64,000 nucleotides of DNA from Lachnospiraceae bacterium FE2018 (GCA_000702845.1 JNKK01000001.1:122534-186533), one strand, 5' to 3'. Numbered from the stretch's first letter, positions 35,767 through 44,745 are shown. Translations and numbers: made by a program. Notes: generated from the sequence alone by a model not told the origin.

Positions 35767-37278
35767 ATGGCGGGCAGACTGTCGGAGGCCGTGACCGGGA
35801 TCTATGAAATCTGTGATTACATCCAGGCACACGGCGTAGTGAACCAGAACATCAATGTTTCGCTGCGGGATATGCAGGCAGAGTCTTTTCTTAATTTTCT
35901 GCTGTATCTCGCATTCAGCGACGGATTCTTCAGCGAAGAGGACCGCGCCTTTATCAGAGAAGCGCTGGGGCGTGACATCACGCAAAAGGAAGCAGAGGAT
36001 CTCAGGCGCGCCCGCAATCTCACCCCGGACGGCTACGCAAAGCTGATTCCGCTGTCGGTGAAATATTTCGTGCTGGCTGATGCCGGGCGCAAGATTAAGC
36101 GGGATCGTTATAAGAATAAAAAGGCGAAACAGCTGACACAGGTGTACCGGCTGCTCGGAGAAGAGTATCTCTCCGGCAAGGAGACGCAGAGTGATGCAGT
36201 TGTCCGGAATCTGACGCGTTATCTGATCGCGCTGGATGAATTTCTGAAGGAATTCGGTCTTCTGGGGCCGGATCAGCGGACGGCACCGGTAAAGCAAAAA
36301 GGAGGAGCACAAAGAACCGCGGGGCGCGAACGCGTTAATGGGGGAACTGACCGCGGCGGAAGTGCTGCAGCAGGCGGCGGAAACATGAATTCCGGCGGCT
36401 CAGCCGGAGACGTTTCAGCGTCTTCCGCAGTGAGCGGCGGGGAAGAACCGGAGAAGACGGCGGAAGAACTGATTGCCGAGCTGAATGCGCTGATCGGTCT
36501 GAGAGGCGTCAAGGAAGAGGTCAACGGCCTGATCAATCTTGTCAAGGTGCAGCAGATGCGCGCGCAGCGCGGTCTGAAGACGACCAATATCAATAAACAT
36601 CTGGTCTTTGCCGGAAATCCCGGCAGCGGCAAAACGACGGTCGCCAGACTTCTCGCAAAAATCTATGCCGCGATCGGTGTGCTGGAAGAAGGCCATCTGG
36701 TAGAGGTGGACCGCGCCGGACTTGTCAGCGGATATATCGGACAGACAGCCATTAAGACACAGGATGCTATTGAAGATGCGCTGGGCGGCGTACTGTTTAT
36801 CGATGAAGCCTACGCGCTCACAAACGGAAAAGGACAGGGAGATTTCGGCCAGGAGGCTGTGGAGACACTGCTGAAGGGAATGGAGGATCACCGGGACGAT
36901 CTCATTGTGATCTGTGCCGGTTATACCGATGAAATGGAAGCGTTTCTCGATTCCAACCCGGGACTGCGTTCACGCTTCAGCAAAGTTATCGTTTTCGAGG
37001 ATTATTCTGCGGAAGAAGAAGTGGCAATCCTGAAATCCATGTGCAGGAAGCAGGATTATACGCTTTCACCGGAAGCACTCGAGACAGCGGCGGCTTTTTT
37101 TGAAGAACGCTGCGCAAATAAGCCGAAGACATTTGCAAATGCGCGTGATGTACGAAACTATCTGGAGAAGGCAATTACCAATCATGCCGGGCGTGTTGTC
37201 ACCCTGACGGGCCGGAAAGCGACCAGAAAGGCGCTGTCGACCATCGAGCGTGTGGATCTTGAAAACATTACACTCTGA
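35767..37278 (+). CDS. CbxX/CfqX-type AAA+ ATPase with TerB-like N-terminal domain
   Basis: Predicted 503 residues. The first 170 residues are helical and acidic (FLLYLAFSDGFFSEEDRAF), resembling a TerB-like domain. A Gly/Ser/Asn-rich linker of about 45 residues follows, then the AAA+ module: GLRGVKEEV, Walker A GNPGSGKTTVA, pore loop and GYIGQTA, Walker B VLFIDEAYAL and Arg finger GLRSRF. The module is that of CbbX and of the EccA ATPases of type VII secretion. Neither RuBisCO nor ESX genes are present, so the role is open. Start 35767 is chosen for spacing to GGAG at 35755-35758; ATG 35761 is an alternative. Confidence 0.85.
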   Translation: MAGRLSEAVTGIYEICDYIQAHGVVNQNINVSLRDMQAESFLNFLLYLAFSDGFFSEEDRAFIREALGRDITQKEAEDLRRARNLTPDGYAKLIPLSVKYFVLADAGRKIKRDRYKNKKAKQLTQVYRLLGEEYLSGKETQSDAVVRNLTRYLIALDEFLKEFGLLGPDQRTAPVKQKGGAQRTAGRERVNGGTDRGGSAAAGGGNMNSGGSAGDVSASSAVSGGEEPEKTAEELIAELNALIGLRGVKEEVNGLINLVKVQQMRAQRGLKTTNINKHLVFAGNPGSGKTTVARLLAKIYAAIGVLEEGHLVEVDRAGLVSGYIGQTAIKTQDAIEDALGGVLFIDEAYALTNGKGQGDFGQEAVETLLKGMEDHRDDLIVICAGYTDEMEAFLDSNPGLRSRFSKVIVFEDYSAEEEVAILKSMCRKQDYTLSPEALETAAAFFEERCANKPKTFANARDVRNYLEKAITNHAGRVVTLTGRKATRKALSTIERVDLENITL

Positions 37279-37372
37279 AATCCCGCAGGTGAGAAAACTG
37301 TAAAACGGTAGATTTTTAGAGATGTTTGTGATAAAGTGTAATAGAAATCCTGAAAAAAGAGAAGGCGGAATC

Positions 37373-37687
37373 ATGGCGAAAAAAACAAATCCATTGGCCG
37401 GATCACTGAAAAATCTGATCGGCGGCAAAGGTAATAATAAAAAAGCAAAAACTCCAGCGGCACGCGGCATAGCACGCGGCGCGCAGACAGAAGATGCTGC
37501 CATTCAGAAGCTGACACGTCTGGAACTTCTGGAAATTCTGGTAGATCAGAGAAAAGAGATCGACCTCCTGCAGGAAAAGCTGGCCGACGCACAGAAGCGG
37601 CTGGAGCGTGACGATGCACTGATCCGTAAATTCATCGGACGTGATCACACAGAGTTCAAAGTAAGGCGGGAAGTAAAAGATGAGTGA
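37373..37687 (+). CDS. Small basic coiled-coil protein, unknown
   Basis: Predicted 104 residues. The first 45 are Lys/Gly/Ala/Asn-rich and probably disordered (KKTNPLAGSLKNL); residues 50-90 form a coiled coil (LELLEILVDQRKEIDLLQEK); a basic tail follows. I recognise no family. It is probably real: AGAAGGCGG precedes ATG 37373, and its stop overlaps the start of the signal peptidase gene by 8 bp, implying translational coupling. Clostridial signal peptidases often have such a small partner upstream (inference from context). Confidence 0.7.
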   Translation: MAKKTNPLAGSLKNLIGGKGNNKKAKTPAARGIARGAQTEDAAIQKLTRLELLEILVDQRKEIDLLQEKLADAQKRLERDDALIRKFIGRDHTEFKVRREVKDE

Positions 37688-38282
37688 TACAGCTACCAAC
37701 AAGGAAACCGCGAAGGTTTTCAAACCGACAAAAGAACAGCTGGAGCAGGAGCTGCAGCGGGAGCGCTATCGGAAGACGTTCCTGGGAACGCTCAGAAGCA
37801 CGATTTTTACGCTTCTGGTTGTGGCAGCCGTAGCGATTCTGGTCGCGGTTCTTCTTCTGCCGGTCCTGAAAATCTACGGAAAAAGTATGTCCCCGACGCT
37901 GAAGGAGGGAAGTATCGTTCTCTCTGTTAAGGGAAATGAGTTTGAAACCGGTGATGTCATCGCTTTCTATTATAACAATAAGCTTCTTGTTAAGCGTGTA
38001 ATCGCGCAGCCGGGTGAATGGGTAGACATCGACAAAGAAGGAAATGTATACGTTAACAATCAGCTGATCAATGAGCCGTATATTTCCGAAAAAGCGTTTG
38101 GACAGTGTGACCTGGATCTGCCGTATCAGGTGCCGGAGTCACGAATTTTCGTAATGGGTGACCACCGGAGTGTCTCGGTCGATTCCAGAAGTACTGCCAT
38201 CGGGTGCGTCGCTGAGGAGCAGATTGTCGGTAAGATCGTGTTCAGTGTCTGGCCGTTAAATACATTCGGACCGATCAAATAA
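37680..38282 (+). CDS. lepB: Signal peptidase I
   Basis: 200 residues. One N-terminal membrane helix (about residues 37-60) after a basic, helical cytosolic stretch, then the catalytic Ser in YGKSMSPTL and Lys in KLLVKRVIA, and the boxes VMGDHRSVSVDSR and GKIVFSVWP. It removes Sec signal peptides on the outer face of the membrane. The start overlaps the end of the coiled-coil gene. A strong terminator follows. Confidence 0.94.
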   Translation: MSDTATNKETAKVFKPTKEQLEQELQRERYRKTFLGTLRSTIFTLLVVAAVAILVAVLLLPVLKIYGKSMSPTLKEGSIVLSVKGNEFETGDVIAFYYNNKLLVKRVIAQPGEWVDIDKEGNVYVNNQLINEPYISEKAFGQCDLDLPYQVPESRIFVMGDHRSVSVDSRSTAIGCVAEEQIVGKIVFSVWPLNTFGPIK

Positions 38283-38322
38283 AAGAAAACGTTTATAATG
38301 AGCCATATTGCGGCAAACAGGC

Positions 38323-38360
38323 AACCCCTGCATTTTTGTTTTGAAAATGCAGGGGTTTAT
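38323..38360 (+). terminator. Terminator after signal peptidase I
   Basis: Perfect 14-bp stem AACCCCTGCATTTT (38323-38336) with AAAATGCAGGGGTT (38344-38357), 7-nt loop. The 160 bp to the next gene show nothing recognisable. Confidence 0.85.
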
Positions 38361-38516
38361 AGATGTGTGCCAGGCGGTGTCAGAGGGAACCATTCATGCA
38401 GCACAAAAGTAAAGTATCAACAGCGGATTTTATAGTGACAGGCACCGATGGACGGCAACCCGCCGCAGAATGAACGCTGACGGATCAGACCGATGAACCG
38501 GATGCGGGATAAGAAT

Positions 38517-39446
38517 CTATAGTTTCAGCCGCAACTGGGGATCAATCCAGCTTTTCTGTTTTGCCTCGTGTATGACGTCATTTTCTGTTAAATGTCCGAT
38601 CAGCAGCGGTGATCTGGAATCATGCTGCTGCATGGATGATTTTACGGCGGCTCTGTCAGCGTTGGCATAGCAGTATTTACAGAAATGGCCGCATGTGTTA
38701 TATGCGCCGATATCCGCAGTGATGTAGCAGGCACATTCCTTTCGGTTGGAAGGATTGGGCGGCAGATTCAGATTCTGACCGATGGCAGTCTCGAATACAT
38801 TTTGTGTCATGCAGCCGGAGCAGTCTGCCCCGACCGACGCAAGCACCGGACTTTCTCCGCAGGGTTTCACGGTCATGCCGTATTTTTGCGCGATCTTTAC
38901 GAAAGATTGTGTAAGTGACAGCTGCGCGGATATTGGAACCGTGCGGGCTTCCGGATAGTTTCGTTTTACTTTCTCGTACAGATCAATAAAACTGATCACG
39001 GCAGAGGAAGTGTAACCGGACAGTGTCCTGCACATGGTTGAGAATGCTTCGATATGCCGTTCAATCGTCCAGTCTGCATCAATCAGAACCGGGTCGTAGC
39101 GCCAGCACATGCCGGCAGGACCGATAACAGAAGACAGTTCCCGGAAGACAGAGAGAATCGTCTGCTGATCAGGTACATTTGGTTCGATGTCTTTACCGTA
39201 GGGCGTGATTGTTACAAACCAGTACTGATGATAAGGTTTCAGCAGTTCCATGTATTTTAGCATTGGCCCGGGATTTTTTGAGCAGAAAACGATCAGGTCA
39301 ACGACTTCAGGATCGAGCCGGTATTTCGTGACGGAGACGGGATTGAACGGATTCCGCACAAGAACAAAGCCCTCCCGCAGACGGTTTGCAAACCAGTCTG
39401 CGTAAAAGGCGGGTATGTCTGTCCGGTTGCCTGTCTGTATAATCAT
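38517..39446 (-). CDS. DUF1848 protein (radical-SAM-like cysteine motif)
   Basis: 309 residues. The start NRTDIPAFYADWFANRLREG and the later CGHFCKYCYAN fit DUF1848, a family common in anaerobes. The CxxxCxxC pattern near residue 260 could hold a [4Fe-4S] cluster as in radical SAM enzymes, and a second Cys cluster (CSGCMTQ, ECACY) lies before it; having the cluster near the C-terminus is unusual for radical SAM proteins. Function unknown. AGGAG is present upstream at a long spacing. It is transcribed alone on the minus strand. Confidence 0.82.
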   Translation of the reverse strand: MIIQTGNRTDIPAFYADWFANRLREGFVLVRNPFNPVSVTKYRLDPEVVDLIVFCSKNPGPMLKYMELLKPYHQYWFVTITPYGKDIEPNVPDQQTILSVFRELSSVIGPAGMCWRYDPVLIDADWTIERHIEAFSTMCRTLSGYTSSAVISFIDLYEKVKRNYPEARTVPISAQLSLTQSFVKIAQKYGMTVKPCGESPVLASVGADCSGCMTQNVFETAIGQNLNLPPNPSNRKECACYITADIGAYNTCGHFCKYCYANADRAAVKSSMQQHDSRSPLLIGHLTENDVIHEAKQKSWIDPQLRLKL

Positions 39447-39530
39447 TTATGCCTGAATCTCCTGTGTCTGAAGCCGGTTGCGATTTACAGGGTTTAGTTT
39501 ATCAGATTTACAGGCAGATGCAACTCAGAA

Positions 39531-39562
39531 GGGGTCCACCGCCTTTACAGGCAGCGGACCCC
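39531..39562 (-). terminator. Terminator after the LRR protein gene
   Basis: GGGGTCC (39531-39537) pairs with GGACCCC (39556-39562), with an inner GCC/GGC stem (39541-39543 with 39550-39552). On the minus strand it lies 31 bp past the stop codon. Confidence 0.6.
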
Positions 39563-39592
39563 CCATTTCTTAAGGCAGTGAAAGAGAACACT

Positions 39593-41182
39593 TCAGGTTT
39601 TCTTCTTGAAACTATATTTCACTTTCCCGGGTTTCGACTTCTTAAAGAGTTTCACCGCTTTTTTCCAGGCCTTTTTGTTTTTGATCATGATCGTGATCTT
39701 TGCGTTCTTTTTGATCTTCTTAAATGCACTCTTTCCGACTTTTTTCAGCGCATTTCCGTTGATTTTTACGGTTTTCAGCTTTTTGCATCCGTAAAATGCC
39801 TTTGCTCCGATTTCTGTCACAGGAGCTTCAACAACCAGTTTTTTAATCTTTTTGTTGTTCCTGAACGCATTCGCAGCGATCTTTGTGACACGGTAGGTTA
39901 CACCTTTTTTATCAGTTACTGTCGCCGGAACGGTGATCGATGACGCATTTTTATTACTGGTTCCTGCAAAAGCAACTTTAGGGCCTGCAGCTGATGCGTC
40001 AATCACCTGATAAACGGAAGGATCCGATGCGTTTTTAGATGCGATCTTTGATCCTTTTGCCGCCGGCAGAGGCTTTTGCGTGCCTGAGCCGCCCGATGTA
40101 TTGCCGCCCGGAGTTGTACCGCCTCCTGCAGGGGGATCCAGTGAGAGATCTTCCGCCGGATCTTTGGGGGCATCTGAGAGACTTGCGGTTTTGATCCCGT
40201 TCGACTCTGCGTAGTTACTCGCGGAGGAGCCGCCTGTGCAGTAGATGGTCAGATTCGTGTTAATCGTGCTCTTTGTGTTATAGCCCAGAGAATAGCTGTA
40301 AAAGAGTGTGGATGTCGAAGCGGTGTTTTTTGCGACTGCCGTTTTCAGCGAGGTACATCCCAGAAAAGCTTCAGAGTTCAAGTATTTCAGTGTGGACGGC
40401 AGTGTGATCATTTCAAGGCTTTTGCAGTCTCTGAAAGCCTGCGATCCGATATCGGTCAGACCTTCCGGCGGATAGATGAGTTTCAGATTTGTATCTCCGT
40501 CAAAAGCGGAGGCATATATTTCTTTCAGCGTCTTTGGGAGCTGTACTTTTTCCAGCGAAGTACAACTATAAAATGCTGCCTGATTGATGTACTCAACGCC
40601 TTCGGGGATCCTGATTTCCGTGATTTTTGTATTGTTGCAGAAGAAGGTCGGAATTCCCTTGATTTTAGACGGGAGTATAATTTTTTTCAGAGAAGTGCAT
40701 CCGCTCAGCACACTTTCCCCCATCGCCGTTACACTGTTCGGAAATGTGATCTGGCTGATGCCGGTGCCCGAAAATGCATACATGCCGATACTCGTTAAAC
40801 CCTTCCCGAGCGTAACAGAAGTCATGTATTTGCAGTCTCTGAAAGCACCGTCTCCGATGGTGGTAACGGTATCCGGAATCACGACGGAAAGCACTGAATT
40901 GTTATCTGAGAACGCATAATCCCCGATCTTGCGTACTGGATAATTGCCAAGCTTCGACGGAATCTTCAGATTCCAGTTCGAGCCGGTGTAATTCTTAATG
41001 ACTGCATAGGTGTCTGCGCCGGAGCCCTCCGTCGAATACTTCCATCCGTCCGGGCTGACCGAATCATCCGCGTGTACTGTGACGGAAAAGTGCGTCACAA
41101 GTCCAATCAGTACCAGAGCGGCCAGGATCAGTTCAATCACCCGGATTGCTGTTTTTGAAATCTGATTATCTGCTGTTCCCAT
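39593..41182 (-). CDS. Secreted leucine-rich repeat protein (BspA/LRR_5 type)
   Basis: 529 residues. Signal peptide with hydrophobic core IRVIELILAALVLIGLV and cut near VHADD. About ten repeats of the LRR_5 type follow (for example IPDTVTTIGDGAFRDC, LPKTLKEIYASAFDGD), then a Gly/Pro/Ser-rich linker near residue 355, two or three more repeats and a very Lys-rich C-terminus (KAWKKAVKLFKKSKPGK). These proteins are exported and bind surfaces or host proteins. No sorting motif or membrane anchor is seen, so it may be released or held by its basic tail. Gene alone on the minus strand. Confidence 0.88.
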   Translation of the reverse strand: MGTADNQISKTAIRVIELILAALVLIGLVTHFSVTVHADDSVSPDGWKYSTEGSGADTYAVIKNYTGSNWNLKIPSKLGNYPVRKIGDYAFSDNNSVLSVVIPDTVTTIGDGAFRDCKYMTSVTLGKGLTSIGMYAFSGTGISQITFPNSVTAMGESVLSGCTSLKKIILPSKIKGIPTFFCNNTKITEIRIPEGVEYINQAAFYSCTSLEKVQLPKTLKEIYASAFDGDTNLKLIYPPEGLTDIGSQAFRDCKSLEMITLPSTLKYLNSEAFLGCTSLKTAVAKNTASTSTLFYSYSLGYNTKSTINTNLTIYCTGGSSASNYAESNGIKTASLSDAPKDPAEDLSLDPPAGGGTTPGGNTSGGSGTQKPLPAAKGSKIASKNASDPSVYQVIDASAAGPKVAFAGTSNKNASSITVPATVTDKKGVTYRVTKIAANAFRNNKKIKKLVVEAPVTEIGAKAFYGCKKLKTVKINGNALKKVGKSAFKKIKKNAKITIMIKNKKAWKKAVKLFKKSKPGKVKYSFKKKT

Positions 41183-41232
41183 ACGATTAAAATCTCCTTT
41201 CTTTTTTCTGTCGCTGCTTTGCTGTTCCTGAG

Positions 41233-41258
41233 AAAATGATACCCCTTCGGATCATTTT
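41233..41258. promoter_or_regulatory. Inverted repeat in the divergent LRR/luxR intergenic region
   Basis: AAAATGAT (41233-41240) and ATCATTTT (41251-41258), perfect 8-bp arms, 10-bp centre. Possible operator, 50 bp upstream of the LRR gene. Confidence 0.35.
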
Positions 41259-41375
41259 GCAACAGGCGGGGTTCGGATTGAATGAACCCGGGGAAGGTTG
41301 GTTTTGGGACAGGTGTACTGATATATGCTGATTTGAGCTAATTTGACAAAGATTTCCGCATCATCGTCTGCTGCA

Positions 41376-41387
41376 ATTTGGTATAAT
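41376..41387 (+). promoter_or_regulatory. Extended -10 promoter of the membrane LuxR gene
   Basis: TGGTATAAT with TATAAT at 41382-41387. No good -35 at normal spacing, as is usual for extended -10 promoters; TTGACA at 41343 is too far away. Confidence 0.55.
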
Positions 41388-41410
41388 GACAGAAGAGGAG
41401 ACATCATAGG

Positions 41411-42850
41411 ATGAAAACACGGAATCTGCAAAAGCTAAATCACAGATACGCTTTAGACGCGGGAGACACCGGAGGATTTCTGGTGATCTTTCTGTGCTTT
41501 TTGTTAACTTCAGCCGGATATCTCGGATGGCTGTACCATCTGATTGATCTGAAACCGGCTGCAGATGTTGATTTACTGACGGAAGTGCTCGGTTACCTGT
41601 GTCAGGCTGCAGGAATGGGTGTGATTGCCGGCTGCGCGTACAAAAAGCCGGAGGCAGCCGCGCGTTCCGGTTTTCTGATATCCTGTCTTCTTTTTAATGT
41701 TTTTCTGTTTCCGGCAGTTTTTCTTACAAATACGACAGCAGTCATTCTGTGCGGATTCATAATGAATCTTTTTTGCGGCTGTATTGCGGGATACTATCTT
41801 CTGGATCTTGCGTCAAACGTAAATGCCGAAAAGCGGGCCACTGTGTTCAGTCTCGGTTATGGAACTGCAGCACTTGCCATGTGGCTTTTGTCCCGTGTCA
41901 GAGTACTTTCCGGCATGCGCGCCTTTCTGATCCCGGCGCTCTGCGTCCTGACAACTGCCTGTATCGGCATTTACCTGCCGCGCAGAAAGCGGCTGGTTTC
42001 CGGATTTGTATCTGCCGGAGATTCTCGCGGAAGTGATTTCACTGCCGTATCATTCGGAGAGGATCCGGGATCCGGAGAAAACACGTCCGGATCCGCCGGA
42101 ACAATTGTTCTGACCGCCTGTCTGACGATACTTCTGCTAAGTATGGTTAAGAACCTTGGGTTTTCATTTCCCGCGGCAGATATCATTCAGGGAATCAGCC
42201 TTGAGACCACACGCATGTTCTACGCCGCCGGGCTCATTATTTCCGGTTTTGTGTGCGACAGGAGCAGAAAGTACGGTGCGCTTTGCTGTCTGATTTCTCT
42301 GGTGATCCCGTTTGTAATGCTTACGCTCTCAGGGGAGCCGGTTTCTGCAGCTGCACTCTGGTGTCTGAATTATTTTACGTACGGCTTTGTCGCGGTATTC
42401 CGCGTGATCCTGTTTTCAGATATTGCTGATGCCGGCAGAATGCTTCCGCTTTCTGTCCTGGGACTTTTTTCTGGAAGGATCGGCGATGCGCTGGGAACAT
42501 CCGTTTATCTGCTTTGCGGCGGACGGCGGAGCATCCTGATCGTGATCACTGCATTGCTGTTTATGATCACAATGTTTCTGTTTTTTCATTTGTATCAGCT
42601 TATTTACATGCCGGAACAGGTGTCACAGAAAAGTGAAGAGGAACGGTTCTTTGCGTTTGCTGTCAGATATGATCTTTCGCCGCGTGAGCAGGATGTCCTG
42701 CAGCGGATTCTTCAGGGAGATTCCAATTCCGAGATTGCGGCAGAATTGTTCGTGGCAGAAAGTACGGTGAAATATCATGTGCATAACATTCTCCAGAAGA
42801 CCGGCTGCCGCAACCGAAATGAGCTGATGATGATATATCGTACGTCATAA
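41411..42850 (+). CDS. Membrane-bound LuxR-type regulator with MFS-like N-terminal domain
   Basis: 479 residues. Residues 20-405 contain about twelve hydrophobic helices in two groups of six, separated by a charged loop (about 190-230), like a major facilitator fold. The C-terminal 65 residues are a LuxR helix-turn-helix: LSPREQDVLQRILQG and VAESTVKYHVHNILQKTG. Such fusions occur in Actinobacteria and Clostridia and are thought to sense a small molecule through the membrane part; targets are unknown. It sits opposite the secreted LRR protein gene, which is a possible target (inference). AGGAG lies upstream of the ATG. Confidence 0.85.
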   Translation: MKTRNLQKLNHRYALDAGDTGGFLVIFLCFLLTSAGYLGWLYHLIDLKPAADVDLLTEVLGYLCQAAGMGVIAGCAYKKPEAAARSGFLISCLLFNVFLFPAVFLTNTTAVILCGFIMNLFCGCIAGYYLLDLASNVNAEKRATVFSLGYGTAALAMWLLSRVRVLSGMRAFLIPALCVLTTACIGIYLPRRKRLVSGFVSAGDSRGSDFTAVSFGEDPGSGENTSGSAGTIVLTACLTILLLSMVKNLGFSFPAADIIQGISLETTRMFYAAGLIISGFVCDRSRKYGALCCLISLVIPFVMLTLSGEPVSAAALWCLNYFTYGFVAVFRVILFSDIADAGRMLPLSVLGLFSGRIGDALGTSVYLLCGGRRSILIVITALLFMITMFLFFHLYQLIYMPEQVSQKSEEERFFAFAVRYDLSPREQDVLQRILQGDSNSEIAAELFVAESTVKYHVHNILQKTGCRNRNELMMIYRTS

Positions 42851-42958
42851 AAAGAAGTATGGCTTCAGGCGGGATAAGCCTGCTGAAAAAAAGATAATGA
42901 GAAGAGACTGCATTACAGACAGTTTTTATAGATTGTTTAGAACAGGAGGAACCACAGA

Positions 42959-43432
42959 ATGGAAGACTACAGAAAAATCATTGAGACCTGCGCGGCACAG
43001 GAAGAGAAGTATGTGTTTGACAGTTTCACCCGGGAGAACGCGATGGAACTCGGGAAGCTGATTGCCGAGACAGCCCGGGATACCTATGGAACCGGGATCG
43101 CCGTCGGGGTTGCGGTCAATGGCCTGAAAGTGTTTCAGTATGTAGATGAGGGCGCCACCATACACAACGCCGAGTGGCTGGACCGGAAGATTGCGACAGT
43201 TACGCAGTTTCACAAATCTTCATTGCGCGTCTGGGCGGAGTTTGAGGATAAGGGAATTACCCTTGCGGGTGAACGGCTGAATCCTTACCAGTTTGCGCTC
43301 TGCGGAGGCGGATTCCCGCTTGCCGTAAAAGGCGCGGGCGTGATCGGAGTCATTGCGGCGTCCGGTCTGCCGCATCTGGATGATCACCAGATTCTGATAG
43401 ATGTGCTGGAGAAGTGGTTCGGGCAGAACTGA
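42959..43432 (+). CDS. UPF0303 / HbpS-like heme-binding domain protein
   Basis: 157 residues, close to the family length. It resembles the UPF0303 (GlcG/HbpS-like) proteins, with GIAVGVAVNGLKVFQYVDEG and the glycine-rich close VKGAGVIGVIAASGLP. Some relatives bind or break down heme, but this is not shown for this group. AGGAGG precedes the ATG. Its last 83 bp overlap the end of the convergent PlsY-fusion gene. Confidence 0.8.
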   Translation: MEDYRKIIETCAAQEEKYVFDSFTRENAMELGKLIAETARDTYGTGIAVGVAVNGLKVFQYVDEGATIHNAEWLDRKIATVTQFHKSSLRVWAEFEDKGITLAGERLNPYQFALCGGGFPLAVKGAGVIGVIAASGLPHLDDHQILIDVLEKWFGQN

Positions 43433-44726
43433 AAATCATTTCCTCGATCAGCCTGGCGGCGATGTCCTGCTGCTGCTTTTGTGAAATGCGTGCAGCACCA
43501 TCGCCCCGCTGCGTTCCGTAATCCCCGAATTGCGCGTGGTTTCCGCCGTCGATGACTTCAATCCGGCTTTCCGGCGGGAGATTCACATCACTTTCTGCAC
43601 AGCGTTCCTGATTGAGGACGCCGTCTTCGCTTCCGTAGATTTCCAGAACCGGTTCGCTGACCGGACTTGCCGGATAAGCAGCCAGCAGAATCAGACCGTC
43701 CAGATCATTTTTTCCGGCATACATGGAAGCGGCGGCGCCGCCCAGAGAATGTCCCCCCAGATACCAGTGCGTATAATCATGCAGCTTCATAATCCGGGCA
43801 GCTTTGTTTTTTCCGAAGAGCGCGAAATTTAACGGCATTTTTACCAGAAAACAGTCAATGCCGTCTGCGGCAAGCCGCCGGAGAAGCGGCGCATAGGCGA
43901 GATATTCCACCTTTGCGCCCGGGTAGAAAATCAGTGCGTTTTCTTCACCGGGGCCGTCCAGAAGCAATCCTTCAGAAACGGGGACGACGGAGACCGTCCC
44001 GTCTTCTGCCCCCAGCAGCTGACGTGCTTCGGCGGACGCGCGGTAGTAATCCGAGAAATATGTGAAACACACAGAGAGGGACGTCACGCAGATAATCACC
44101 GGTATGACAAGGCGTTTCTTTCCGGGCTTTTTCAGTACATCAGTCTTTTTTGTGCGGCCGCTGCGGATTCCGCGGATTGCTCCGAAGTGTGAATACAGGG
44201 AGAGAATGGTAAGAATGCCGGCAACCGCCGCAGCCTCCTGATTTCCCTGTGCAAGCATGATGCACGCAAATACAAGCGGAATAACAGGCCCGCCGATGCA
44301 CAGATATTTTGTGATAAAGACGACAAGCATACCTGCGATATTGGCAGTCAGACCCGCCCAGAATGCGAACAGGACAATTGCCATGGATGTCGTCGCGACG
44401 CCTTTGCCGCCGCGGAACCGGCGCCAGAACGGAAAATCGTGACCCAGCGTGCAGCCCAGTCCGGCATAGAGAAGCACGATCCATCCGGTTTCCCGGAACA
44501 GAAGCCAGGATATGCATCCGGCGGCAATACATTTTCCCAGATCACCTGCCAGGGTCAGAATTCCGGGGACAAATCCCAGTGCGGCCATGATATTTGCCAT
44601 GCCCGGATTGCCGGTATCGCCGACTTCTGCGGCACACCTGCCGGCGTATCGCCGGGCCACAAGCTCGGCCGTCAGAAAGCATCCGAAAAAATATCCGATT
44701 ATAAGACTGCATAATTTTGCAAACAT
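43350..44726 (-). CDS. PlsY-like acyltransferase fused to an alpha/beta hydrolase
   Basis: Predicted 458 residues. Residues 1-195 form a multi-pass PlsY (glycerol-3-phosphate acyltransferase) domain: motif 1 appears as GDTGNPGMANIM, where PlsY normally has GSGNPGATN, and motif 2 is GHDFPFWRRFRGGKGVATT. After a Lys/Gly-rich link and one more helix, residues about 245-430 form an alpha/beta hydrolase with nucleophile GHSLGG, Asp in YGSEDG and His in GGNHAQFG. PlsY alone is about 200 residues, so this is a true two-domain protein of possible lipid synthesis plus lipid cleavage use. Start 44726 has AAAGGAGG on the minus strand; the longer frame upstream has no such support. It overlaps the UPF0303 gene end by 83 bp. 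Confidence 0.85.
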   Translation of the reverse strand: MFAKLCSLIIGYFFGCFLTAELVARRYAGRCAAEVGDTGNPGMANIMAALGFVPGILTLAGDLGKCIAAGCISWLLFRETGWIVLLYAGLGCTLGHDFPFWRRFRGGKGVATTSMAIVLFAFWAGLTANIAGMLVVFITKYLCIGGPVIPLVFACIMLAQGNQEAAAVAGILTILSLYSHFGAIRGIRSGRTKKTDVLKKPGKKRLVIPVIICVTSLSVCFTYFSDYYRASAEARQLLGAEDGTVSVVPVSEGLLLDGPGEENALIFYPGAKVEYLAYAPLLRRLAADGIDCFLVKMPLNFALFGKNKAARIMKLHDYTHWYLGGHSLGGAAASMYAGKNDLDGLILLAAYPASPVSEPVLEIYGSEDGVLNQERCAESDVNLPPESRIEVIDGGNHAQFGDYGTQRGDGAARISQKQQQDIAARLIEEMIFSSARTTSPAHLSESGDHPDAADRTPQ

Positions 44727-44745
44727 CTGAGCCTCCTTTACATTT

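Noticed and set aside
35767..37278. RuBisCO activase (CbbX)
   Set aside because: The AAA+ module is similar, but there are no carbon-fixation genes and the N-terminal domain is different.
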